A stretch of 64,000 nucleotides of DNA, taken from NCBI RefSeq assembly GCF_004912135.1, contig NZ_STGU01000008.1, forward strand, positions 62,001 to 126,000, given 5' to 3'. Shown here piece after piece: positions 27,268 to 35,685 of the stretch. Under the pieces are notes generated by a model. It did no database searches. It was not told where the DNA came from and saw only the letters and a list, made by a program, of their open reading frames with translations. The DNA comes from Rhizobium rosettiformans W3 (GTDB taxonomy: Bacteria > Pseudomonadota > Alphaproteobacteria > Rhizobiales > Rhizobiaceae). Numbering within the stretch: the stretch's first letter is position 1; every line of letters begins with the position of its first letter. Both the position numbers and the translations under genes were made by a program.

Positions 27268-28706
27268 CTTCTGACAAGCCATCTCAGGCAGGACCATATG
27301 TGTCAGGCTCTGCTGCGGCTGGACGTTTCTGGACTCAGCTCAGTTCGCTCTCGCTTTCTGCCCAGTTCCTGATCGCCGCCTCTCTGATCGTTTTCGGACT
27401 GATGGCCGGTGTCGGCATGTTCGCGGCTGCGCAGGTGGAGAAGGCAGCGCTGAATGCCGCCGGGACCGCCGGAGCGGTGAGAATGCAGACCCTGATCGCG
27501 CCTCTCATCGAAAGCACGCCCAACGGCGATATTCACTTCGATGATGCGCTGCAGAAGAAGGTGGCAGCCCTGATCGGCCAGGGACCTCCGGGACAGAAAA
27601 TCCGCAATTTGAAAATATGGTCCAGCGATGGTCGACAGTTATTTCCGGCTGGTAGCGTCAACGACGAGCCGGTCCTCTTTGAGCAGCTCGCAGAGGCCCT
27701 GTCCGGTGAAACCGTCGTGTCGCGCACTTCTGTCGCAAAGCATGAATATAGCGAAGAAGAAACCTCGGAGCCATTGCTCGAAGTTTATGCACCTCTGGTG
27801 CGCTCCGCTGACGGCACGGTTCTGCTCGCTGGTGAAATCTACGAAGAGTCTTACACCCTAGAGGCGCAGATAGCCGAGACGCGTCGCACATCCATGATCG
27901 GCGTGTTCCTGCTCTCCGTTCCGATGCTGTCGCTGCTCTATCTCGTCGTCAGGCGCGGCGCACGATTGATCGAGCAGCAGCGCAGAACCCTGCGCGAAAG
28001 CCTGCGCAATGCAATCGAACTCTCGGTGGAGAACAACCGGTTGCGCCTGATGGCCGATAATGCCCGGGTTGAGGCGGGCAAGCTCAACGAGCGGATTCTC
28101 GACCAGATCGGTGCCGATCTCCATGACGGCTCTGTCCAATTGCTGACGCTGGTCAAGTTGAGGCTCAGCGACCTGGTGACACCCCGACCCGACATCCAGC
28201 CCCCGGTCCGGGATGCCTTGAACAAGGTTCTCGATCTTGTCAGCAATGTGCTGGAGGAGATCCGAAATCTCTCAGCGGGTCTCGTTCTTCCCGAACTGGA
28301 ACACGCCAGCGTGGACGAAGCGCTGCAGTTGGCAGTCAAACGCTTCCTGGAGATCACCGGACGCGAAGCGGCGCTGAGTGGGAGCTCTGTGGTTGACCTT
28401 CGAATTCCGGATCTGTCGATCTGTCTTTATCGCTTCGTGCTCGAAGGCCTGATGAACAGCTACCGGCACGCGACCAACAACACGCATCTCGTGAGATGCA
28501 GCTTCAAGGCCGGGCGCCTGTTTGTCGCCGTGGTCGATATAGGCGAACGCCCGGTCATGCCCTCCAAACGGGAAGTGCAGCGGGCTCGTCTGGGGAAAGT
28601 CAGCCAGAAGCGGCGGATCCGCAGCTTTGGCGGTCGCATGCGCTATTTCCCGCGAAGAAATGGATCTTTCGCCGTAGCAGTCCTGCCGATTGAGGCGAAT
28701 ACTTGA
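27264..28706 (+). CDS. NarL/UhpB-class sensor histidine kinase with a degenerate ATPase end
   Basis: 480 residues. Two membrane helices (about 34-56 and 211-229) flank a periplasmic domain of about 150 residues. A coiled segment then leads to a HisKA_3 dimerisation domain with the phosphoacceptor His 287 in IGADLHDGSVQLL. The ATPase N-box is recognisable (VLEGLMNSYRHA). The first Gly box is reduced to VVDIGERP and the usual GLxGLxxRV box is replaced by a basic stretch (RARLGKVSQKRRIRSFGG), so catalysis may be altered. The partner is probably the LuxR-type regulator encoded convergently 52 bases downstream. Its position opposite the peroxidase operon suggests a regulatory link, which is inference. 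Confidence 0.8.
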   Translation: MTSDKPSQAGPYVSGSAAAGRFWTQLSSLSLSAQFLIAASLIVFGLMAGVGMFAAAQVEKAALNAAGTAGAVRMQTLIAPLIESTPNGDIHFDDALQKKVAALIGQGPPGQKIRNLKIWSSDGRQLFPAGSVNDEPVLFEQLAEALSGETVVSRTSVAKHEYSEEETSEPLLEVYAPLVRSADGTVLLAGEIYEESYTLEAQIAETRRTSMIGVFLLSVPMLSLLYLVVRRGARLIEQQRRTLRESLRNAIELSVENNRLRLMADNARVEAGKLNERILDQIGADLHDGSVQLLTLVKLRLSDLVTPRPDIQPPVRDALNKVLDLVSNVLEEIRNLSAGLVLPELEHASVDEALQLAVKRFLEITGREAALSGSSVVDLRIPDLSICLYRFVLEGLMNSYRHATNNTHLVRCSFKAGRLFVAVVDIGERPVMPSKREVQRARLGKVSQKRRIRSFGGRMRYFPRRNGSFAVAVLPIEANT

Positions 28707-28758
28707 TCACCGTCGAAGCCAGTTACCAGCAGACGGCATCCGACCCGCACCCCCGCCG

Positions 28759-29415
28759 TCAGCTGACGACCCGATCTCGCGGTGAGGTACGATTCTTCAC
28801 CGCGATGACGAGTTCCACACGGTTGCGGACATTCAGCTTGTTCATCAGCGAGGTCATGTAATGCTTGACCGTCTTTTCGCTGATGTTCAGCGTCAGGCCG
28901 ATCTCGCGGTTGGTCTGACCCTTGAGAAGACCGCTCACGATCTGCTCCTCGCGATGATGCAAGCGCTCAGGCTGTTGCGCCTTGCGTCTGAGCTCCGCCG
29001 TCTTCATGGACACGATCACCTTGGTCGCGAAGCCGGGCGTTATGTAGGTCTCGCCATTATACGCGCTGATGATTGCGTCATGCAGGTCCGATGAGGACGA
29101 ACCCTTGAGCACATATCCGCTGATCCCGGCCTCGATGAGTTCGACGGCAGGCTGGATCGCACTCGAAGCGGTAAAGACGATAACTTTGGTATCCGGATGG
29201 GTCGCGAGCATCAGCTCGATCGCGGCGAAGGAATCCCCCGGCATGCTCAAGTCCATCACGATCACATCCGGACGGTTGTTTTCGAGAATGTTGAGAGCAT
29301 CAACAGTGGTATGCCCCATTGCCACCACGTCAAGGTCGGCTTTGGTACTGTATAGGCTGACCAGCCCCTCCAGCAAAATCGGATGATCGTCAACGAACGC
29401 CACCCGCACCAGCAT
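28759..29415 (-). CDS. LuxR/NarL-family response regulator
   Basis: 218 residues: receiver domain with acidic pair D9-D10, phosphoacceptor Asp 55 in VIVMDLSMPG, Thr in VIVFTAS and Lys in YVLKG; then a C-terminal LuxR helix-turn-helix (QTNREIGLTLNISEKTVKHYM). It is encoded tail to tail with the kinase, an unusual orientation for a pair but consistent with the kinase class, which typically signals to NarL-type regulators. AGGAATT precedes the ATG. Confidence 0.88.
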   Translation of the reverse strand: MLVRVAFVDDHPILLEGLVSLYSTKADLDVVAMGHTTVDALNILENNRPDVIVMDLSMPGDSFAAIELMLATHPDTKVIVFTASSAIQPAVELIEAGISGYVLKGSSSSDLHDAIISAYNGETYITPGFATKVIVSMKTAELRRKAQQPERLHHREEQIVSGLLKGQTNREIGLTLNISEKTVKHYMTSLMNKLNVRNRVELVIAVKNRTSPRDRVVS

Positions 29416-29726
29416 AATTCCTACTCCCTTGGAGTATGAATTAACACAGAAGCCATGAGTACGGAAGCATATGCTTAAATATGGGTTAATGTGCCACCTG
29501 CTCTTTTTTGGTCGAAGTAGAACATATGCGTCGCATACGGATTTACATCGAAAATACCTATGGAACTCTGAATTTTACGATCTTCTAATTTTTACTTCGG
29601 ATGGCCCGCACGAGGACCACCGACCTGTCTCGCCCCTTGCGCCCTAAGCTCCGCTAGAGCTAAACAGATGAGAAATTGTCAGACAACATGACAAAACGCC
29701 TGACTCTCAGGGCTTGCGGAGGATAT
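29416..29726. other. AT-rich divergent intergenic region
   Basis: About 311 bases between the LuxR-type regulator and the DMT permease. It is clearly more AT-rich than the surrounding genes and contains two palindromes, AAGCATATGCTT (29465-29476) and TATGCG-T-CGCATA (29525-29537), that share a TATGC core. No gene is seen. Confidence 0.55.
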
Positions 29727-30656
29727 ATGACGACACCTGCAACCAATCACGCCGGACGCGGCATCAGCGGGCTTGCCGGCCTTGCAGGGCCTGCAGTAAT
29801 GCTTCTTGGCATGCTGCTTTTTGCGATGAACGATGCAATGGGCAAATGGTTGGTGGCGAGCTACGGGCTGGGCCAAGTCATCCTGATCCGGAGCATCGCC
29901 GCCCTCCTGATATTGGCGCCGTTTCTATGGATGGCGGGCCTGAAGCCGATCGTGGAGGCGGAGCGGCCATGGCTACAGTTCACGCGTGTCGTGCTCTCCA
30001 CGCTCGAGCTCTTCTGCTTCTATTACGCGGTCATGTATCTGCCCCTGGCGGATGTAATGACCTACTGGCTCGCCGCACCGATCTATGTCGCAGCAGCATC
30101 CCCTTTCCTACTTGGCGAGAAAGTGGGCTGGCGGCGCTGGACGGCGATTGCGCTGGGCTTCATCGGCGTTGTCATAACCCTGGAACCCTCAAGCGCCATG
30201 TTCACGGCTCCGGCTCTGATCTCGATCATCGGCACAGCCGCCTTTGCCTTCATGATGCTCTCGGGCCGCAGCCTCCGCAGAACGCCGGACAAGACGCTGG
30301 TCCTGTTCCAGACGGGTGGCGCGGCGATCGTCGGTCTGATCGCAGCGCCCTTTGGCTGGACACCGATCACGTCGGTGAGCGAAGTCCTGCTTCTCGGTCT
30401 GCTCGGCATCGTCGCCATGAGCGCGCATATGCTGGTCAACCGCGCCCTCAAGATCTCGGATGCAGCAACGGTCGCGCCGCTTCAGTATACTCTGCTGCTC
30501 TGGGCCGTCGTCTTCGGCTATTTCTTCTTCGACGAGGTCCCGCGCCTGACCATGGTCATCGGCGCCGCGCTCATCGTCGGCTCAGGTCTCTTCATCTTCT
30601 TCCGCGAACAGCAGTTGAAGAAGCGCGACAAGGTCCTGCCTTCCGTTCCGGAATGA
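29727..30656 (+). CDS. EamA/DMT-superfamily permease (RhaT-like drug/metabolite transporter)
   Basis: The 309-residue product has about ten predicted membrane helices in two EamA repeats (first repeat near LGMLLFAMNDAMGKWLVAS, second near TAAFAFMMLSGRSLRR). Substrate is unknown; the family exports amino acids, metabolites or drugs. The start ATG 29727 follows GGAGG by 5 bases, favoured over an upstream frame extension. It stands alone and ends just before a strong terminator. Confidence 0.82.
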   Translation: MTTPATNHAGRGISGLAGLAGPAVMLLGMLLFAMNDAMGKWLVASYGLGQVILIRSIAALLILAPFLWMAGLKPIVEAERPWLQFTRVVLSTLELFCFYYAVMYLPLADVMTYWLAAPIYVAAASPFLLGEKVGWRRWTAIALGFIGVVITLEPSSAMFTAPALISIIGTAAFAFMMLSGRSLRRTPDKTLVLFQTGGAAIVGLIAAPFGWTPITSVSEVLLLGLLGIVAMSAHMLVNRALKISDAATVAPLQYTLLLWAVVFGYFFFDEVPRLTMVIGAALIVGSGLFIFFREQQLKKRDKVLPSVPE

Positions 30657-30665
30657 CAAAGCAAA

Positions 30666-30700
30666 AAGCCCGCAGCGCTCATCACGCTGCGGGCTTCTTC
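30666..30700. terminator. Strong rho-independent terminator, convergent genes
   Basis: 12-bp stem AAGCCCGCAGCG (30666-30677) / CGCTGCGGGCTT (30685-30696) with a 7-base loop. It is flanked by AAA upstream and by a short T-rich run downstream, so it can act on both strands between the DMT permease and dctP. Confidence 0.85.
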
Positions 30701-30737
30701 TGGTGCGGCCCATTAAGGTGAGCCACGACCAGGGAGG

Positions 30738-31742
30738 TTACTTCCGGACTTCGGCGAGTTCGGCGAGAATGCCGTCCACGACGTCAGCACCGATCTCTTC
30801 CTTGTGCTTTTCGTAGACGACCATGGACTTCTCGCGGATGCGCTGCTGCTCTTCCGGAGACAGAACATTCACCTCGAGACCAGCTTCCTTGATCTTCTCC
30901 AGCGACTTCTTGTTGAGGTCGGCAATCACGGAACGCTCGACGTCACGACCAACAGTCGCGCATTCGCGCAGTGCAGCCTGCTCCTCCGGCGTATAGGTGT
31001 CGAAGATCGCCTTGGAGAAGAGGAAGAGGAACGGCGTGTAGGCGTGGTTGGTCTCGGTGACATACTTCTGAACTTCAAAGAACTTCGAGGTATCGATCGT
31101 CACATAGGGGTTTTCCTGGGCGTCGATCGTCTTGGTTTCCAGCGCCGAGAACACTTCGCCGAAGGCCATCGGGGTCGCGTTGGCGCCGAGGTTCTGGAAG
31201 GTGTCGAGGAAGATGTTGTTCTGCATGACGCGAACCTTCATGCCCTCGAAGTCTTCCCACTTGGTGACCGGACGAACCGAGTTCGACAGGTTGCGGAAGC
31301 CGTTTTCCCAGTAGCCGAGATTGACGAGGCCAACGGCTTCGAGCTTCTCGTTCATCATCTCGCCGAACTTGCCGTCGAGAACCTTGTAGGCTTCGTCCGC
31401 CGAGGCGAAGAGGAACGGAAGGTCGAACACGCCGAGCGCCGGCTCGATGCCAACGAGCGGCGAAGACGAGGTGACGACGGCTTCCTGCACGCCCGAACGC
31501 AGGGCCTGGGTGGCCTGAAGGTCACCGCCGAGAGCGCCGCCCCAGAAGGCCTGAAGCTTCAGCTTGCCGCCGGACTTTTCATCCAGGCACTTCTGCATGG
31601 CTTCGATGCCGTTGCCGACAGGGTGGTCGGCATTGATGCCGTTGGAAACGCGGATCGTACGCTCGTTGAATTCGGCAAAGGCCGGTGCGGCTGCCGAAAC
31701 GGCAAAGGCGATGGCGGTGGTCGCTAGCAGATATCGTCTCAT
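30738..31742 (-). CDS. dctP: TRAP transporter periplasmic substrate-binding protein (DctP family)
   Basis: The 334-residue protein has a signal peptide (MRRYLLATTAIAFAVSAAAPAFA). It carries the DctP signature: MKVRVMQNN with the carboxylate-binding Arg, MAFGEVFSALETKTIDAQENP, and an N-terminal HPVGNGIE segment. It binds an acidic substrate; from the context a pentonate such as D-xylonate is likely, which is inference. GGGAGG lies 6 bases before the ATG. It is the fourth gene of the unit xylX-like, dctQ, dctM, dctP. Confidence 0.88.
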   Translation of the reverse strand: MRRYLLATTAIAFAVSAAAPAFAEFNERTIRVSNGINADHPVGNGIEAMQKCLDEKSGGKLKLQAFWGGALGGDLQATQALRSGVQEAVVTSSSPLVGIEPALGVFDLPFLFASADEAYKVLDGKFGEMMNEKLEAVGLVNLGYWENGFRNLSNSVRPVTKWEDFEGMKVRVMQNNIFLDTFQNLGANATPMAFGEVFSALETKTIDAQENPYVTIDTSKFFEVQKYVTETNHAYTPFLFLFSKAIFDTYTPEEQAALRECATVGRDVERSVIADLNKKSLEKIKEAGLEVNVLSPEEQQRIREKSMVVYEKHKEEIGADVVDGILAELAEVRK

Positions 31743-31781
31743 GTTATCCTCCCATGGATATCGTGGTTTGAAAGTCGCAGG

Positions 31782-33058
31782 TCATATCAGCCATCGTGCG
31801 GGCACGATGACGATCTCGGGGAACAGAACCAGCAGCAGGAGCACCAGCACCTGCGCGATGAGGAACGGCCAGATGCCGGTGACGACCTTGCCCAGCGGCA
31901 CGCGGCCGACACCGCTGACGACGTTGAGCACGACGCCGACGGGCGGGGTGATCAGGCCGATGCAGCAGTTCATGATGAAGAGCACGCCGAAATAGACGGG
32001 ATCGATACCGGCCTGCTTGATGATCGGCATCAAGACAGGCGTCAGGATCAGAATGGTCGGCGTCAGGTCGAGCGCGGTCCGACCACCAGCACGAGGATCA
32101 TGATCACCAGCATCAAAAGTTTCGGCTGGTCGATCAGCGGCTCGATGTAGCGCGTGATTTCACCCGGAATGTTGGCAGCCGTGATGAGCCATGCCGACAC
32201 GAGAGCCGCGCAGACCAGGAACATGATGATCGAGGTGGTCTTTGCCGCCTGCAGGATGACATGCGGAAGATCCCGGACCTTCAGCTCGCCATAGATCACG
32301 GTGCCGACGAACAGCGCATAGGCCGCGGCAATCACGGCGGCTTCCGTGGGCGTCACGATACCGGCCTTGATACCGCCGAGAATAATGACGGGCATGCCGA
32401 GTGCCCATGCAGCGCGGCCCGTCGCATGCACCCGCGCTTTGAAAGGTGCCTTGGGCAAGGCCTGGACGTCGTCCTTGCGCACGAGGATCTGCCAGGTGAT
32501 GATCAGGACCAGACCCATCATGATGCCGGGCACGATGCCGGCCATGAACAGCTGGGTGATCGAGACATTGGCAGCCACACCGAAGACGATGAAGGCCATC
32601 GACGGCGGGATGACGGGCGCAATGATGCCGCCCGACGCAATCAGACCCGCCGAGCGCGGCACGTTATAGCCGGCCTTTGCCATCATCGGGATGAGAATGG
32701 CCGCAAGGGCTGCCGTATCGGCCGCGGCGGAACCCGAGATGCTGGCCATGATGATGGCAGCGACGATCGCGACAATGCCCAAACCGCCACGGATGTGACC
32801 GACACAGGCAATCGCAAACTCGATGATGCGCTTGGAGAGACCACCCGAATTCATCAGCTCGCCCGCGAGCACGAAGAAGGGGATGGCCAGAAGGGTGAAG
32901 GTGTCGGCACCCGCGATCATGTTCTGAGCGATGATCTGGCTGTTGAACATGCCCATGTAAGACATCAGTGCAACACCGCAGAACATCAGGGCGAACGAGA
33001 CCGGCACGCCGATAGCCATGGCGCCGAGCAGAGAAACGATAAAGACGATGAGGGTCAT
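31782..33058 (-). pseudogene. dctM: TRAP transporter large permease (DctM), frameshifted
   Basis: Two frames together make a normal DctM. The first, from ATG 33058, runs to residue 331 and ends prematurely at 32063 after VLVVGPRST. The rest of the protein continues in another frame (GIDPVYFGVLFIMNCCIGLITPPVG to the end at 31782). The family normally reads VGTALDLTPTILILTPVLMPI at this point. Adding one base (GGACC to GGAACC) near 32078-32082 restores it and gives 425 residues, the usual length. The gene is either inactivated by a one-base deletion or carries a sequencing error. Loss would remove about a quarter of the membrane domain and should stop transport. Confidence 0.85.
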
Positions 33059-33591
33059 CAGCCGCGCTCCGACAGCTTTTCGACGCTGAGATGTTCACCG
33101 GCAAACGCCGCGACCTCCTCGTCCGTTACCCGTCCGGTCACAAGACGAACCAAGCGTTCCAGGGCAATCAGCGCGCACATGCCGCCGGTGAAGAACCCGA
33201 TGCCATAGACCCAGCCCATAGAGAGACCGGTCACAGGCGCGCTCATGCTGATATTGATCGGCAGCTGCTTCCAGGTTCCCCAGAAGAACAGGATCGAGAC
33301 GCCGAGGATCAGGAGATTGCTCAGGATCATGCAGATGACCCGACCACGCTTGCCGAACATGGCAACAAGCGACTCGACGCCTAGGTGGCCGTGTTCGCGA
33401 AAGCCGACGACAGCACCAATGAAGGTGAGCCAGACAAAGAAATAGCGGGCCATCTCATCCGAGACCGTGAGGCCTGAATTGAAGCCGTAACGCAGCACGA
33501 CATTCAGGAACACCATGATGGCCATGCCGCTGAGCAGCAGGATCAGGAGAAGGTCGAGGAAGCGGTAGAAGAGCGATATGACCCTGCTCAT
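33058..33591 (-). CDS. dctQ: TRAP transporter small permease (DctQ)
   Basis: The 177-residue product has four membrane helices and the DctQ features VSDEMARYFFVWLTFIGAV and REHGHLGVE. It scaffolds DctM. It begins 3 bases after the xylX-like gene, and its stop overlaps the first base of the dctM ATG (TGATG), indicating a tight operon. Confidence 0.9.
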   Translation of the reverse strand: MSRVISLFYRFLDLLLILLLSGMAIMVFLNVVLRYGFNSGLTVSDEMARYFFVWLTFIGAVVGFREHGHLGVESLVAMFGKRGRVICMILSNLLILGVSILFFWGTWKQLPINISMSAPVTGLSMGWVYGIGFFTGGMCALIALERLVRLVTGRVTDEEVAAFAGEHLSVEKLSERG

Positions 33592-33594
33592 GCC

Positions 33595-34764
33595 TCAAGC
33601 CTTTCCAAAAAGACCGCGCGCGGCAAGGTTTTCGAAGAGCGCCCGCGTGCCGAAGGTCCATTCTGCGCAGGCATCGGTGCGATTGACCCAGTTCACAAGC
33701 CGCCCAAGGCTGGGCGTGGAGATCTCGACGCGGTCGCCTTCCTCATGCGTGAAGCCGAGTCCGGCGCCGCGGCGATCCTTCACGGGCGCGAACATCGTTC
33801 CGAGGAACAGCACGGCGCCATCGGGATATTGATGATTGCGATTGCGCAGCTGGGCGACGAGATTTTCCGGCGCTCGACTGATTGCCTCCATCGGGCTCTC
33901 CCCTGTCATTTCAAACCCGTCTTCGCCACGCACGAGCAAGGAAACGCGGACTGTCCGCAGCACATCCATGGTGAAGCCACCGTGGAACAGGCGGATAAAC
34001 GGCCCAATCGAGCAGGACGCGTTGTTGTCCTTTGCCTTGCCCAGAAGCAGGGCCGACCGCCCCTCCACATCCCGCAGATTCACGTCGTTGCCGAGGGTTG
34101 CGCCGATGATCTTGCCGTCGGAACGAACGGCAAGAACGATTTCGGGCTCCGGATTGTTCCACTGGGAGATTGGATGAATGCCGACTTCGTCGCCACAGGT
34201 CACCGAAGACATGGGCTGTGCCTTGGTGAAGATCTCAGCATCGGGGCCGATCCCGACCTCCAGATATTGCGACCAGAGGCCCATGTCCTGGAGCAGTGCC
34301 TTGACCTTGCCGGCCTGCTCGGATCCGGCAACAAGACCGCGCAGACTGTCGCCGAGCACCGGCGCCAGCTTTTCACGGATCGTCTGCGCCCGACCGGCAT
34401 CGCCCTTGGCCTGCTCTTCGATCACGCGCTCGAGCATGCTGTCTGCAAAGGTGACGCCCGCCGCCTTGACCGCCTGAAGATCGACTGGAGCGAGAAGACG
34501 CCCTGCCTCGCCAGACAGGAACTGGTCCAGCGTGCCAAGCTCCGCAAAATCGGTATTGGCAGCCAGTTGCTCCGCAAGATTGTCTATTTCGAAGAGACCC
34601 GACATCGTCGGGGATAGTCCTGTCAGGTCCAGAACAAGCCCGTTGCGAATGAGGACCGGGCACGGACCACCAGCCGCATTGGACCACACACGCCCGACCA
34701 GGACGGCCTCGGCGGCATCCGAAGGCAAAATATAGGCGGACTCCAGACGTTCTCGGCGCTGCAA
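33595..34764 (-). CDS. xylX: FAH-family 2-keto-3-deoxy-pentonate dehydratase, XylX-like
   Basis: The 389-residue protein belongs to the fumarylacetoacetate hydrolase superfamily. As I recall it, Caulobacter XylX (2-keto-3-deoxy-D-xylonate dehydratase) shares its overall length and segments such as GVTFADSMLERVIEE, LWSQYLEVGIGPDAEIFTK, LGNDVNLRDVEGRSALL and AKDNNASCSIGPF. XylX converts 2-keto-3-deoxy-D-xylonate to alpha-ketoglutarate semialdehyde (Weimberg pathway). A xylD-like gene in this locus would supply its substrate. The start is TTG 34764 with AGGAGG 7 bases upstream; no better ATG exists nearby. It opens the unit that also encodes the TRAP transporter. Confidence 0.72.
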   Translation of the reverse strand: MQRRERLESAYILPSDAAEAVLVGRVWSNAAGGPCPVLIRNGLVLDLTGLSPTMSGLFEIDNLAEQLAANTDFAELGTLDQFLSGEAGRLLAPVDLQAVKAAGVTFADSMLERVIEEQAKGDAGRAQTIREKLAPVLGDSLRGLVAGSEQAGKVKALLQDMGLWSQYLEVGIGPDAEIFTKAQPMSSVTCGDEVGIHPISQWNNPEPEIVLAVRSDGKIIGATLGNDVNLRDVEGRSALLLGKAKDNNASCSIGPFIRLFHGGFTMDVLRTVRVSLLVRGEDGFEMTGESPMEAISRAPENLVAQLRNRNHQYPDGAVLFLGTMFAPVKDRRGAGLGFTHEEGDRVEISTPSLGRLVNWVNRTDACAEWTFGTRALFENLAARGLFGKA

Positions 34765-34823
34765 GATGGACCTCCTCCTTGTCCTCCGGCAAGAACACTC
34801 CTACTGCCCTTGCCATATTGTCA

Positions 34824-34838
34824 GGATGTCTGACAACC
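34824..34838. promoter_or_regulatory. Candidate GntR operator, site 1 (upstream of the xylX-TRAP unit)
   Basis: GGATGTCTGACAACC departs by one base from the palindrome GGTTGTCNGACAACC. A further TTGTCAG half-site lies immediately upstream (34818-34824), forming TTGTCAG-GATGT-CTGACAA. It sits about 60-75 bases before the xylX-like start. TGTCNGACA-type cores fit FCD-class GntR regulators. Confidence 0.6.
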
Positions 34839-34923
34839 GTTGGCCTGCATTCATATGGTCAGAATTTCCGGCTGTCTAGCCCGAAAGGTGCTCTTGTGGA
34901 CAAACCAGCCGAGGCGCCGCCCC

Positions 34924-35652
34924 TCAGAATTGCTCCAGGCTGAGGTCAATCCGGCTCGCGGCTCCGTGCAGATGGGCACGCATGGCCTCGCGCGCCGCGA
35001 CGGGATCACGCGCCGCGATCGCATCTCTCAACCGCACATGCTCCGCGATGGTGACCTCGACGATCTCCTCCAGCACGGCTCTTGAGCGTGCGGTGTCGAT
35101 CGCAAGGCTGATACGCTCGGCGATGAAGCCGATAAAGAGCGCGAAATACTCATTGTGGGTTGCTTCGGCCACGGCACGATGAAAGGCAAGGTCGGCAACG
35201 ATGCCCTGCTCCGTCCATTTTTCCGCCCCGGTCATGCGGCCCAGAGCTTCATCGATCCTTGCGAGATCGGCGGCAGTGTGGTGAACGGCAGCAAGACCTG
35301 CGGCTTCGATCTCCAGCGGCACGCGCAACTGGAAGAGGGCGCGAAAGCTCTGCGGCTCCGAGAGCTCACTGTCCTTGATGCGGATCGGACGGGCAGAGGG
35401 TTCGCTGACGAAAGCCCCCACACCTTGCCTCGTCTCCACGAGGCCCTCATTGCGCAATTGTGCGATCGCTTCGCGGATCACGGAGCGGCTGACGCCGAGC
35501 GTCTTGGCGAGAACATGCTCGGTGGGCAAACGCTCCCCTGGCTTCAGACGTCCCTGGCTGATTTCTTCGGCGAGCTGCATCGCGATACGGGCGGGCAGGT
35601 GCTCACTGCGCCTGATCTGTCCGAAGTTCATCTGCCCGAGGTCGATCGACAT
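34924..35652 (-). CDS. FadR-subfamily (FCD domain) GntR transcriptional regulator
   Basis: The 242-residue product has an N-terminal winged helix (RLKPGERLPTEHVLAKTLGV through SRSVIREAIAQLRNEGLVE) and a C-terminal all-helical FCD domain with metal-binding His positions in DLAFHRAVAEATHNEYF and IAEHVRLRDAI. Such regulators usually sense small carboxylates or sugar acids. The ATG 35652 has AAGGAGA about 9 bases upstream; an upstream in-frame ATG is less well placed. It is downstream of the FAD oxidase in the same direction and probably controls all three units of the pentonate locus through the two matching palindromes. Confidence 0.88.
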   Translation of the reverse strand: MSIDLGQMNFGQIRRSEHLPARIAMQLAEEISQGRLKPGERLPTEHVLAKTLGVSRSVIREAIAQLRNEGLVETRQGVGAFVSEPSARPIRIKDSELSEPQSFRALFQLRVPLEIEAAGLAAVHHTAADLARIDEALGRMTGAEKWTEQGIVADLAFHRAVAEATHNEYFALFIGFIAERISLAIDTARSRAVLEEIVEVTIAEHVRLRDAIAARDPVAAREAMRAHLHGAASRIDLSLEQF

Positions 35653-35685
35653 GCCTGCTGGTCTCCTTGCCACCGCATCGGTATT

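Noticed and set aside
31782-32033. Separate 83-residue membrane protein gene
   Set aside because: It is the C-terminal part of DctM continued in another frame; a one-base change joins it to the preceding frame.
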